Shown here piece after piece: positions 13,301 to 28,300 of a DNA stretch of 64,000 nt. The stretch is from Branchiostoma floridae (lineage: Eukaryota; Chordata; Leptocardii; Amphioxiformes; Branchiostomatidae): positions 6,894,734-6,958,733 of the forward strand of contig NC_049989.1 of the NCBI RefSeq assembly GCF_000003815.2, read 5' to 3'. Each line of letters starts with the position of its first letter. Position 1 is the stretch's first letter. A program made the position numbers and the translations under genes. Below the pieces are notes generated by a model. That model was not told the origin of the DNA and ran no database searches. It saw nothing but the letters and a program-made list of their open reading frames with translations.

Positions 13301-16300
13301 TCCGTCACACGCAGCAAATTTCCGTCAATTGAAAAACGGACGCTGGCTAGCTAGAGCCCTGCACTGGGGACAGTCGACATGACAGAAACAACCCAAGACT
13401 AAATCAAATACATGTACATCATCACGTAAGGCCAACTCATCAGCTAAACTTATACTGGCAAAGATAGACGTCAGACCAGGAAAGTTAAATAATATAATGT
13501 AACAGACCTGTTCATTGTATATCTCCAGGTAGGTGGCCCTGAGTGTGTAGACTGTGCTGGGGTCGCGACGTTTGCGCTGCCCGATGCTGTCAAACAGGTA
13601 CAGGAAGGCACGCTGTATCAGACCCTGCAGCTCCGCATCCTGACCCGTGTCATCTTCAAACTGAAACAGTCACAGTTAAGTGTCTTCATTCACACTTCCC
13701 TTACTTCTTTTACAAAAACTGTCACATGTAGTAGAGATTCGAAAAGATCCTTAGCAGAACATAAGTTTTCAATTTGGCAAAAGTTGGTCCTTACATACAT
13801 GTACACAATGTAAAATGATGTAATACATGTATTTGCAAGATACATGTAGAAGTGTTGCAAAATTAATGTTGAAAAAATGTTGGATTCTGAGGTTGGCATT
13901 CAGTATACGTATATTGCAGTTATATGTATCCAATGCAATTGTACATTATAAGCTCCACTGACTCCAACATAGAGAGTATGTACCTGTTTTTCAATGTTAG
14001 TACAAATTGGTACAATCCTTTTTAAGTTCCTTACTAACAATAATGTTACAAAAACAAATGATACCATAATGGCAAACATTTTTTACTCAACCAAGTGGTA
14101 TTGTCAAAGATCATTCTGTAAATGCGCCATGGGATGCTTTCTAGAGGGGAGCTGCTATGATTCAGCATCTCTATAACACATCTCCCACCACACATCCAGA
14201 GTAATCTCTCATTCTGACAATGGCACTTGGCCAAAACATGTACAACATCCCAACTATTCTATAGGAACAGTCACGAATATTTCCACCAGTTTGAACAGTT
14301 ACAAGTTTCACCATGAAATGAGCACAACAAGAAAGACAGAAGTGCGAATGGTGGCAGCAGAGAGTCATGCATGCAGGGATAGTGCAAAGGGGTATTCAGG
14401 GGCAGTGCAAGGTCTTTTCCACACTTTCCAAACATGCAAAAATGTATGCCAGGTTCCACGACGATCACCACCACTCAACCTACCCCGAACGCAGTCCCCT
14501 CTGCACCGCTGTTTGTTGGAACCGCACGTGGCGTGCGTGTCTTTGAAAGTACGAGAGAGAGTCAGAAACTGTCAGTATGGCCATTGTATAGTGCTTTGTT
14601 TGCAAGACAGATATGGTTTTGTAAGCCAGCATGGATCATAAAGAAAGTCAGGCAAAATCAGAACACTGCAGAAGTTATTTCGTAAACCACGATCTTGCAT
14701 GCAAGCAACAAAGACCAACACAAAATCAAACTATGAACTATGATGCTGAAAATTGCTTTTAAGTTAGTAGTAGAGAGAAAAGCATTTAGATGTGGCAGGT
14801 TGTTAGCAAGGAGATCTCGTAATTATGCAATGGCATACAATGTCGATGTTACATTAAGTTCATTGCAACACAAAAATCTAAAAGATGGCAGCAACTAAGG
14901 AGAAGTTGAGCCAATCATCTGACGTCAACTCACTAGACAGCTTTGCTGTTTGCCATGACAATGTATTTGATTCGTTCTGGTCTATTCCCAGACTCTAACA
15001 ACATTTGAATGTCACAATGCACCTGTTCATAGTGGTGCTTCAGTAGACCAATCATGCCATGTTGCAATGGAAATGTAACATCCAACATTTCTGCCCTTTA
15101 TAGCAGAGTAGGATTGAAAACGAGCCATGGGATACAACATGTCTCACCATAGTCATGGGCCCTGTGATCGTGTGAGTCTTCCCAGATCCAGTCTGCCCAA
15201 ATGCAAATGCTGTACAGGCATACCTGCAACATAAGGACAACATTGGTCAACTTATTCTACATAATATACACACAGAACATGTCATGTACATGATGGGAAC
15301 ATTTCATTTCATGGCACAACACTGATTTAAAAACCCTTGAGTGTCATGTTACCAGGCTAATTGCCAATCAATAATTCCAACAAAAGAATCAATACATTCA
15401 GTCACCTTCTGTTGACCCTGAGGGAAACCTGATACTCCTTCAGCTATATCAGGAAATCTTCAAGGAATTCTGAAGTCTTGCCTGTGGGCCTTCCTTTTTG
15501 GATCAGATAAAGCAGAGATCGAAGACAAGGGGCCCTTATTGTATGAAGAAGTAGTTTTGAGAACAAACAGCCCTTTGTCTCACACCTGATCGACCTGGCG
15601 ATGACTTTGTTGTGGATGTGAAGAATTGTTTGGGAAGGGTCAGAGGTTAGGACGGCTGCTACTTGAAACGTTAGGGGGGCTTGATACAATCAACCTGTAA
15701 TTATGCTTGAGTACCTGGGCTCTGCCTGGCCTCCTTGGTATGAATACAACTGTTACTACTTGTCTCTTTCTTGTGTTGCTCAGTACATTTTCATCATTAA
15801 AAATCAGTTATTATCTTAATCTCAAAGTAGACATTTTTAGGGCAGACAATAGGGCAGCGTGATGTGGGTTGGCCGTCAGCAAAAAAGTTTTAGCATTTAT
15901 TTCTTGATATCTCCTAAAAATTACACTGTGCATTCTTTTCTGCATTGATCTGTGTTGATCAATCTGCAGATAAACGACTAAGTACTAGTAAACAAGTCTT
16001 CAATTGCAAGTACTCAGTACAACAATATTCGCCCCACGTCCTGCCATTCAACAACATTCATTACTGTAGACACAAACCTCCTTGCCAAGAGTAAGACAAA
16101 TATGGTGAAGGACTGAAAACCCATTTTTCATGGAGGCAACAAACCCAGATCTTAGACTCCGATGTACTCACCCGTCCAGAGCCATGTCCAGGAGTTTCTT
16201 GATCCCACAGCTTTCGAACATCTGGTATTGCGATGTCTCTGCACCGAACACACCGTCAAACGTGAACTGTTTGGGCCGCCCTCCTGAAGTGCTGTTGTCA

Positions 16301-19300
16301 ACCTAAGCAGAGATATAGAAACACATTGGTCAAGACATTATCGAATCACACTTTAGAGTAACTGTTATATCATCTGTAAATAAAGCACTTTAAGTCAGCA
16401 CTAACCACCAAAGGAAGCAAACAAACTTAGCTGTATGTAAATGTGATATAATATTCTGTCATTGGTCAAGGCATTGTTAATAGTTTGCAGTTCAGAAATT
16501 TAGGCACTGTTTGTGGGCTTGACAAATATAACAACAAACATTTCAGGCTATATTGCAAGGCTCACGCACAGTAAATAAAGACATGAAAATCTATATACCA
16601 CATAATATTTTTTCCCTCGCGAACTCGCAAAAGAAACAAATGACGGCCAAAAGAAAATCCCCTTGGTGCCAACACTTGGCAGTAAAAGAGGTACAGAGGA
16701 TATCATTTAAGTGAAATAGGATATTGATCTAACTATTCCTTTATGTGATATAAAAAGTAAAACAGATTTACGACATTGTGGTCAATGAATAATTCATTTC
16801 TATATGGTACAAACATGTAAAACTACATCAACTTCATTCAATTATTCAAAGAAGTGACCACAAGAAACATTAGCCAAACATAAACCAGAAAGGTCATTTG
16901 GCACTATGCATGCGCAGAATGGAAAATATCCTTATGAATCATTCATCGATATCACAGCATGTTTTTAAGTAATATTTATTAGACAACAGTACAAATTTCA
17001 GATTAAGCACTTGTAATGTGTGCTATCAAAACAGTATGAAAAGTCCAGTACTGAATTTCAAGCATGCAGGCTATTACATACAATGTGTAGGATATTAATG
17101 TCAATGCAATATTCCCTCTTGACAACATATAAATCAACAGGTACATAAGGGCCTCCATTCTGAAAAGCATGTTTAAAGAATGTACCACTCAGATTACCCA
17201 TCAAATATTTGGAAAATTTCTGGAAATGTTTTATTGAAGGGAAAACACTGTCGTTTTGCAAGTCAGACTGCCAGAGCCATTATCATGCTAATATAAGATG
17301 TGCCAGTTTATAGGATTAGGAACAGACTCGAATTTTAATTAACATTTTGGAACAATTCTTAGATTAGTTATTAGCTTAATTAAAGGGCTGCACGTCTTCC
17401 CTCCAACAAATGGGTATACAATTTTATGCATTATTATAGGGAGTCTAGGACAATTTGGAGTACAGACCAGCTCGTCTATCTCATTTTTTTTGTAGAAGCA
17501 TATATTAAGAATAATACTTTGTGCTGCACTTTTTCCCAAACATAGAAATGAGCTGCAATACATGTACACTTCACCTTGTAGTCAGATGAATACTAATGTT
17601 AAGTGATGGCAAGACCACTTTATGGTTAATAGCCTGCCCAGAAATAGCAGGTTGAAAACACTCTCATAAAATAGATTCTTTGGAACTGTCATTGCACATA
17701 GATTTCTACAGTCTTACTGAAGTGAATTCACATTTGATTAGATGAGCGCAAGTCTCATAGACTGATAGAGGAAAGTTTGAGATTTGCTTCACATTTATAA
17801 AGGCACAAAACAGGATCTGCACATTTGTAGGTCAGTATCCTTGAAATATCACAACAATTCTTCAGAGTCTGTTGTTTGCAATTGGCACATCCACTCTGTA
17901 TATTAGTATCATATGATGGTACTCATGGTCAAGATCTTTCTTTCAAATTTTCTTCATCTAACATGTAAAAAATAAAAGTTTCAAACCAAGAAATCATACA
18001 CTGGCTGGTACCAGTCAACAGTAAGGAAATTTTAGAACCTACCCATAATGCACCTTTCCCTGGACATTGTGTGATGACCTTGTCTTTCCTGTTGTTCTCT
18101 AGGTCGTTTGGCGGTCGTATTCTGGAACATCAATTTGAAAGAGACTTTTTAACATGTTTAACTTCATAGAATATGTATAACATACTGTAATTAAAGAGAG
18201 AAACATTTAGACATGCTTGCAAGGTTTCTGATCTATACTATAGTTAGAATATTTTAGGAGGTTATACTCATGTTTATGAATATCAAATTTTGATAGTTCT
18301 TATAGGTAAAACACATCTAGTGGCTTAACAAACTGAAATATATTTGTTTTATAAACATTCGAAGTGGACCTGCCATCTGTGAAATGAAATGTTGCAGAGG
18401 ATGTGTAAAAAAAATCAATAAAAAGACAAATATCTGATTCAATATCACCCGATGATCATTGTATCATAATGCAAACATACAAACAGAATATTTAGGATGA
18501 CAACTTAATGATAATGTACAAATGTATCTTCCAATCTTCTCCATTCGGAATGTTTAACAGTATTGGACACAAAAGATTGATGACTATATTTATGTCGATC
18601 TTTAGCTAGGTTAACTAAGGACATGGGTGTGTCTGTGACTCAGGTTGCCTTGGAGACAAGTAAACATAGGACAGTCCCCATGGTAAAAGGACCAAATCAG
18701 TTCTTTCAAGTCACTCTGTCCTTGGGGAAAATAAAAGAAAGGACATAATCTAAATCATGATCAGTTGAAAACAATGTGACAAGTAGGTCAAATAGCAGTC
18801 ACTACCTGGTTACACAGCAGGGTTTTCATGTTTTTACCTCGTAATTAGTATTAAGACTTCTTTTGCATATCAGAGGCGGCTTAAATGTTAACAAATCAAT
18901 CAAGATCTCCTCTTTGTGGTTGCTTATATATGTATAAACTAATAGAGGATATCAAAGGAATTCTGTATTATGTACATGTAAGGATAATCAAATTTCTATA
19001 TGAACATGAACAAATACTGCATGAATATATATATGTAATCATTTGTACTGAGGGCACCTGTACTGTTTCTGGGTCAAATATTAGTCCCGATGCAATGAAA
19101 TACACTGAAGAGAATATGAAATATTATTCTAACTTCCAAGATGTTGCAATGATACCACCTGGAGGAAAGGCGACCATTCAGTATTGAGAGGCACATGTAC
19201 TTAAAACAAACAAGTAATCCCTACTACTAGCCAGCTGTTGCTCTGACAATATCCTCTTACAGTGAAAAAATCCAGAATATATTTGCGATTCGGATATCCT

Positions 19301-22300
19301 CCTTCGCCTAAGCTGGAGTGTACGGCAGGTCCTGTTTACTTTGCCATCCTCCATGACATGTTTAAGTCCTCAGAGTCAACATGGCCAGCTCAGCCACCTA
19401 TTGATTCTAAATGGGCCATGCCAGTGTTGTACCACCCTGCCACTGTTACTACCGCTGTTTATGTTGGTCCACAGTTGGTTTATTTAGAAAGCTCTTTGTC
19501 AAACCCTTCCAGGCTTCTGTGCATTACTGTTGCAGTGCAGTAGCTTAAACTAAGTTAAAGGCTGGCACATTGCCCAAGTGAGTTTATATGGGTTGATTGT
19601 AAAGCACTTGTAGCCAAGACCATACTTCAACAAAAGTACACATATCATCATAGTTAAATTGTTTCATTATCAAACACAATAAACTTTCCTTGTGTTTTTG
19701 TTGTACAGTTATATATGTTGTGTTAACAAATCCATATATGAGCATACAATTTTGTAACATTAGGGAAAGAGGTTACTTCCTTTTCAACTCCTTGACAAGA
19801 CTGTTGAGTGTTGACAACCATATCATTATGATCTTCTTGTTTTTGATAACCCTGTATCTAAATGAATGTAGGATCGGTTACCAGAAGGAATAGGACCATG
19901 GATCAGTGTCCCATGCTCTGATTACCAGTTAGGTCACAGAGAACAATAGGAATCACCCAATCTGTTGTACCTCTGGGTGGTTTCCTTTGTTTTCAGTAAT
20001 ACAGCATGGCTGTGGTACCAGGTGAGTTAGCAGACCTCTCCTTTAGAAATGGTACACAGAGGACCACTTTGAAACAACAGCATTAATGAGTTTGTATGTT
20101 TGATTTTAGATGAACATGTTTGTGCCTCAACATTGTCTTCTTTCTATTTCATATGTTTAGAGAAGAGTCAGAGGTCTTACAGAAAGACAATGGCTGGTAC
20201 AGATGGTTTGATCCACCCTTTGATCTAAACGAAGACACCTATTGGTCATACGTTAGATGAAAATGAAAAGCACAGATTTAAAATCTTTAAGAAACTTTAA
20301 ACGCTGCTTCTCCGTAACTCTAAGGCCAGCCAGCCAGCTGGTCACATTCCAAAAGTTCTGAGAAAACCTGGCGCACAAAGATTGAAGAAGAAGAACAAGA
20401 ATGATTTTGTGTAATTTATCCTATCCTCAGGCCTAGGGCTTATCTGGCCGCAAAGCATGACCTGATGTCCTCTCTATAGAGTAAACAGCTTCACTTGCCC
20501 TGACCTAGCCTGGGTGTCATCTGTTCTCCAAGCAGAGGTTGGGTTGTGGAAAGTAATGGTTGGGATGTTTACCACTCCCTCAACTAAATAAAAACCCAGG
20601 CCACTTCTCTTCACCTTATCCAACCTCTGCTTGGCGAATAAGCATCAACCAAATTCCCTTCATGACTATGCTGATAGATGCTGAATGTCCACCACTGTTA
20701 ATAATACGTTAAGTTAACCAGGATGGCATCCAGTCTAGACCTAAAATTTTAGGCTAAAACAAGCTCATGACCCATACTTGAGCTTGAAGCAAGATTACTG
20801 AAACAGATTTTAATCTAAGACCATTTTTCACTGAAACATACATGTAGACATCATACCAGTTTTCATACATCGACCAAAATGTTCCAAGTTTTAACCATAG
20901 CCAAAAAGCTGCTTTAATATTTAAGAACCCGCTAATTTAAAATGTTAAAGTCACTTTCCATGTCAACAGACAGTTTTATACAATTTTTTTCACAAGCAAA
21001 AGCAGAGCAAATTTCAACTTCGGTTCCAGTATTGATATCTGGTAGAAAACATACAGTCACTTAAAGTGACTATCACCATTTAGGCCTTCTAGCCACAAGA
21101 TTTAGTCCTAGAAGGTAAAAAAACTCTCAAAAAAATATGTAGATCATACTAGAGCAATGTGTTGTGAGTTTGAAAAGTCCACAAAAGGCCTGTATGACAG
21201 CTGCAAACTAAAAAGGCCTTCCAAACCCATAGGTGTACAATTAGGTGTCCAGAGTACCTTTTATCTGGTTCCACCTCACCAGTTATCATCATCGCTGTGT
21301 GTAAGTCCTTTGTGATGTGTGCTATTATTACACACTAGGAGACCCACAGGTAAAGGGGCTAATTGTAAAGGTATGCAGGAAAGCTTGGCCTGTATTGTCA
21401 TTTGCCTAATAGAGTAGACAAACAAAAATAGTGTTTAAAAGCCAGGGCTTCAACCAGAATGGGTCATAGGTTCACAGGTGAAAAGACCACTTTCTCTATC
21501 TTTTGAGGGAGTATGAAAGGGTTTTTTTAAAGGCGAAACTGTACCTGGTACTTTGACATTAAATGATTTTAAGTAAAACTTTTTCTTCTCGTCCAAAAGG
21601 AATTTAGTATTGATATACCAGCAATACTTTTTTTATAGTATGCTAACTAACCGATCCTTCCAAAAGTATCATATCTATCTTATACTTTCACATCAAAACT
21701 TTTAATAAAAGAGCCATGTTTTGTTTTCATCTGACATAAAAGGGCAGTAACTATTTTATCAATCCTACTAGCTAGCCTAGCAACAGTAGACAGTAGGACA
21801 TGTATCATGCTGTTACACAATTCATTTGAATTGGGGTTGCGTGAGGTGGTTCCTACTCAAACACACAGCAACATATCTCCAGCTCTATTGTGATTATCTT
21901 GTGACCCTGTCTCTTCTAATTACCAACTTCGCAATTCAATACAGGCTCAACATTTCCTGCACATTAATAATTCAGCGTTGATCTTTGTGTGAGTGTCGGA
22001 TTTAATATCCACCCAACTGATCCTACAGCAACCAGGCTTACATCCGATAATTCTCAGTTAATCTAAGCTCTGCAGATTGGTTCCATCTGACTTTTGCAAC
22101 TTAAATTTATAATGCTTCACAATCTCCAATACTATGATACATGTCAACAGATTTTTTACATCATAGAAAAGCAGCAAGGAGGAAAAGAGAGCACCAGTAT
22201 TATATATGAAAAAGTCTCAGGGCTCCCATATATTATATAGAATTGAATTTTCATGTACATGCACAGTTTATTTGTCTATATAATAGAAGAGGAAACTATC

Positions 22301-25300
22301 ATCGATATTAGAAAAAAATGCAAACCTGTCCATTTGTGTAAACAACCTCAAGCTAAAGACTATGAAACATGCACTTGGAATGAGACACATGTCCCAATTA
22401 TAGTAGAAGCAGAAATGGTGTCATGAGGTTGCCCTGGCCTCCTTCTGTCCTGACCAATCAGAATTAAGTTGTCTTGTCGTTAATGATATGTGAAATTCAC
22501 TGAAAAGTACTTTACTTCAGTCATGCAAACAGCCCGATTAAGGATATGGTTTACAAAGTTAACATATTTCTTACTTTTACTTGTTTTTTGTTTTATTTTG
22601 ACAGTTACTTTGTGAGATTGATGGATTTCCTTCAGCAAACTAGTACAATACGTAAGCTATAGTATAAATGCCAGTACACCGGCTTTCTTGCTTTTATCAC
22701 ATTTCATGCCTATGCAATAAAGCATGTACAGTATCCACAGGCAAAGTACGCATGGGTTTGTAATACATGTATAAAGTTTGCACGATTTATTTCCTATCAA
22801 TGAATAGTACCCCCGAGGGTGTTTTGTTATTTGTAGGTTAAGTGATATAATGTTAATTTTTGGTCTGAATTGTACTTAGGATGTTTACATGTACTGGTAC
22901 ACATGTCATGTAATATCAGTTTCATCCACATTGATTTCAACATGATAATATTGACTATAAACAGCTTGACAACTCCCTATATACATTATAATAGAGATTA
23001 TCTGTGAAATCTGATTGTTCCATGTCTCGACCTTGACATTCTACCACAGTAACTGTTATATATTTGTATCAATTCTGAACTATACCCATGAATAATAGAC
23101 AACTGAAAAGACGAGACACCATTGTCCTAGTGCCGGAGGATGTTTTCCGATTGTGAATGGCAACAAACAGTGATATCCCGGGAGCAGTGCAGGGCCAATG
23201 AACTCCACATGCACTAGACTAGATACAGAAGCCCGAAGGACCTGTTTGTTTGACTATAAAGTATTATAGGAACATGCCAGTGGTTCTTCTTAACAAGTTA
23301 ATGCCCCTTAAAGCCCCCAAGGTAAACACACAAGTTCATCTTACCAAACATAAGGTAAAAGCAGTCATCCTTCACTGAGGCAAAGGATTGTGTTTTTGTT
23401 TTTTTCATCTTGCTAAGCTAGTAATAGTATTTTCTGCCAAGCACACTGGTTCACTACTACTCTTCTCTATAGCTTATAACTTTTATATAAGTGTGTTGGG
23501 TTCTTTAACACCTGAGTCTAATGCCCGAAGGGCTGCTGACTTTACATCGCCTGGTACAAAAGACAAATGCATACCCCTTTGATATCTATTGATTTCAGGA
23601 TTGCCTTTGATATACTTATATTGAGTCTTATCCAAAAAGATGTTCAAGAGAATCAGACATGCTAACTTTATCTCTGGATGCCCACTGGTACTAATGGTTC
23701 TGATAGACAAAGAATTCGGCTGACATATAGTCTGTTATTCACCAGATAATGGAAGCAACAATAGTGACAATATTGATGATACATCAGTGTAAAGAGCGTG
23801 CGAGTTATGTCAACAGTATGGTCGCCATGGCAATGATACCTGGCGACGGCACACCACACGTCAGACGAAACACGAGCTGTCAGAAAGTTGATGTTTTTTA
23901 TGCCTGACGGCTTTTGTAAGTCACAACGGCAGCGTCATGTACAGACTGGACACACCTTTTCAAAAACCTGTCCAGTTTTTACTCAAGCAACAGACCTTGG
24001 GGCAACCCTGCACTGCCTATAGGACATACTTTTCATCATTCCTACCTGAGATCTACAGACTAAAGTACCAATGACATACTTGTACCTCTCACCAAAGCAC
24101 TCTCACTGTCTTCTAAACTAATTACATCCCTTAATGGCCTGTTAATGAGGTGAAAATGGGGGTTTTGTCACTGCTGTGTTCTTATCAGTATAATTAGTCA
24201 GGATCAACCCCACCCATCCCAGCATGCGGTCATGGTTGCTATTGGCAACCATCAACTGAGATCAAATAAGAGATCAGGTAACTGTCAGTTCTTAGCTCAT
24301 AGAGAGACAAAAGGGAAATATCCTGTTTGAAATCTGAGGATAAGAAATACAGAAATTTGACAAAACATTGCCCAACCCACACTCTCTTGTTCTACCACGT
24401 ACCTTTAGTCATTAAAGTTATTTTGATTTCTAAAGCCCGCATCTAAGCTAACAATTAGTCAAAGGATTAAGTTTACGTACACAGTATTTTCAACAACATT
24501 TTACACATATGTGCAAAATTGTAAATATTACTTGAGTCTCATGTATTATAATACATGTGTCCCTATTGTCCCTATCTACTTTATACCAGAAAATACAAGA
24601 ATGAAGCCTTGAAATTACAATGTAGTTCTGTCAACATGGTACCCTGAACTACATTGTACCATCTGCATTCCTGTTCACAACTGCTTTCCTTCTACAAAAA
24701 TTAGATTTAGCCTGTTTCTAAAACTAACCTGGTGGCTCAGACCCAAATCACAGGTGAAACAAAAACACCTGATAGTCTCCCTACCCACCTGGTTGTCATG
24801 GAGACACCCCTGCCCAGCTGTGTTTGTGTACAACTTTCACTCAGTACAAACATGTTTACAGGGATCAAAATACATTAACCTGTATACTTGCACTGGTGCA
24901 GTTAGTATCCAAAATCACCTGTACCTGACAACTTTTACCTGGACCCTACGTGACTGCCTTTCACTTCCATCAAGAAACATTTTATTCGAAAATTCTAAAA
25001 CTTCCCTACTTTGTCATTTGCTGTATTCAAGGAAGGCACTATGAAGAACACAAGGCATTTTGGGGAATGCTACTGGATAATTTGTACATACATACAACAT
25101 CATACATATATGTTATAGCATGTATACTACAGTTCTGGGTCCAAAAGATGAAACTACAGTTTCCAACGCTTTTGATCCTAGCAAACTTGGCTTATTTCCT
25201 ACCTTAATGTTAATATACTCTCCCACTCAATTATTCCTATGTCCTGTCAAATAATGAGAAACAGGGTAAGTTGACTGAATGATAAGAAACCATGCATATC

Positions 25301-28300
25301 ATAGTTATAATAACATGTTTTAAATGTGATAAAAAAACTGATATACTTGATCTTGACACCTCCAGGGTATCCCATTGTCACAAGGTACAGTCTTGTGCTC
25401 TACATAAGAAGGGCAACACCTTATAATTATATGTATAGTTGTATACAGTACAAATGATTACCAAATATTATATTTGATAACCAAACTGGAAGAACTGCAA
25501 AAGAATTTATAGCTTTTGAAGGATTGTCTATAGTTAAGGGTTTACATTGTAGTTAACACAGACTCCACATGACTGCAACTCCAAGTCCAACTATGCCCAG
25601 CAGAATCATGCTGCCTTTGTTTCGACACAAGCTGGGCCCATCTAGTTAGCACGCCAAAAAACAAACGCGGCGTCTGAACACCCCGGCGAGCCTCCGCAAC
25701 TCTCAGATTTATGAACAACACAGTCTGAGAACAAAGCACCACCTCCCAAGGGTTCCAACAAGAGAGAAGGCCCAAATCTGTGCCTGTACATATTGATCCA
25801 GGGCAGAGGCCTGGCCTGATTACCATTGATCATCAGATGCTGGCAGCTGTATGAATGGACTATAGCCCAAAGGATCCCTTCAAATGGGTCAGAAGGGCTT
25901 ATGTAGTGGCTACACAGTGCCAGCAATGCTTACAAATAATAACCTGTATTATCAGTGCACACTGGGGGACCTTTATCGTACACTTACATGTCAATCATGT
26001 TTACCAAAGGTGTCGCAATTTTGTGTGACTTGGTTGTTGACCTTCAAGAAAAAGACAGAATTCTCAAGACTGATGAAAGAAGTGTTTGGTTGCCAGTTAG
26101 CACAATATCATTATCAGTCAAAATCATGCAGCAACTAACTGAATTAGCTTTTTTTGTCTTGCTGCACCAAGCATAGCCTGTTAAGATTTTCTCTCTTCAC
26201 CATATCACCTCACCATATACTGCAATTAAATATAGGTCTAGTATTAATTGCATGTCACCATGGAAATATAGAAAACAATGAAGAAGTAGTAATTAAACTT
26301 TCGTCAAATCAAAATATTGCTAGATATTTATTACTGACTTCAAATCGCTTGAATCTCAGAAAGGAGGCTACCGCATTATACAGGGTGTAACTGTATATAT
26401 ATATGGGCAGCATATGGGTGGAACTATAAATGACTATTGGCAATCAATAGATAGAGTTATCCAAAACCATTTTTCCACTTTTTAAAAGCTCTCTAAGTAG
26501 GATTTAGGGGGGAGGGAACTGAAAATATTCTGGATAGCAAAATGACATGGACAAGCATCTTTTAGCACATTTATGTTATCATTTTAATTTTCTAGCATCC
26601 ATAAACAATTGAAATAAATATAATGTCCCTATCTTACCCCCCAATATATTGGTACTTGCATGTTGCAATGGTTTGACCTCAGCTTCTCTTACACACTGGA
26701 GACTGTTGTCAAAGACAGCATTCTTTAAGTCTCTTACTCATTCTTATCCCTCCTCAAAATTCAAACCAACTATGTAATACTATTCATTTAGATGACAAGT
26801 ATTATTACAGTGTACACTTGTAGGTTGACACGTAGCTCACCTACATGACCCAGGTCACTCTAGTAAGAGTCTTGTTGTGGCACAAACATGTACAGTATCA
26901 TTATCATCACTATCGGATTGATTTTGCAATTACCCCGGTAGGTAACTCATGATTGAATTTTTCTAATTTCAATTCAAACATGAATATGGAAAAACGTCTT
27001 TGAATACTGGTATTATAGAAGAATTCAAAATAAATTAGAGAGTGCAACACAATGTCTAATGAAAAAAAGTGAAACATTTGACTACCCCTTTCCTGCATAA
27101 AAACAATATTCTAACCTTAGAGAGACTGAGTCCTTTAGAATAAATCACTTATCCACAGCAAAGCATATATTTTCCCAAAGGCTGCCAGATGATTTCCACT
27201 GAAGCCTAGTTCTTCACCAATCCAGGTAATCCCTGGTACTAAGCACACAATCCCTGGATGTACCAGTCTATACACCTGGCCTGTAAACAGGGACACCTTG
27301 GGCAGGGCTTATCAGTCTGAACTGGGGACATTGGATACTACCAGGCCATTGCACCATGTCTATTTGTATCACTACATTTAATATAGTAATAATAATAAAA
27401 TGATTTGTTGCAAATAAAGGATTGTCTTGCAGCCAACTGTTCTGGGGAGAAATCACTCTTGACAAAATAGGTAAACTGTAAAAAGGAAATTAGAAATCCC
27501 TTTCCAATACCAGACATTTCTATGTTATCCAAACACAAAAGGCCTATATCTTATATGGGCAAGAAATGTATTTTCATATCCATCATTTTTACATCAGACC
27601 AATCCGTGTACACCAGTATGGCATTGTTGTTGACAGACATATTAATTCCAGTTCAATTTTGCAAAACTCCATGCATCTATCTCCTTTCAGCAGTCCCTGA
27701 ATTACGAACAGTTCCCTCTCGCCCATCCAAGGTTAAACCCATCCAAATAATAGGCAGGTTAGTCATAATAACAATCATTGTGCCATTTTTCACTGCTACA
27801 CACATTAGTTTGAAAAGTTACACAAATTGCGTGCCTGTCATTCAACCCATATGTTCTTGCAAACGAAACAATGTGACATATCTCTTCCAGGACAGACAGC
27901 TGAATGTAATGATGATTTTTACAGGAACAATGCTTTTATATAGCTCATAAATACATGATTGTACAATAACAGTAGGCCGCTGATGTCTACTCCTATGAAG
28001 GCGCTTCAAACCTTTGATGCCCACACAATTTTGACAGCTTAAGAGCTGCTGTAAAAGCTCAGATCTTTCTAAAATGAAACAACATGGCTTAGATTGACAG
28101 AAATGGCCTTAGATGGATTGATCATCAAAGACATCCAGTTGGCAATTACTCTCTTTGATGCCAATGACAGGTTTAAGATACCACAGTGGTAGTCCTGATT
28201 TATGCGAGTTATGTACATGCATGTTTAGTACGGCAGCTGGTATTACATACAATATAACTGTAGTAGTGGAAAATGTATCCATCCGATCACGGGAAGCTAA

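Noticed and set aside
19262-19543. 93-codon plus-strand frame in KIF12 intron 2
   Set aside because: No motif, no splice sites of quality, and codon pattern not distinct from surrounding intron.
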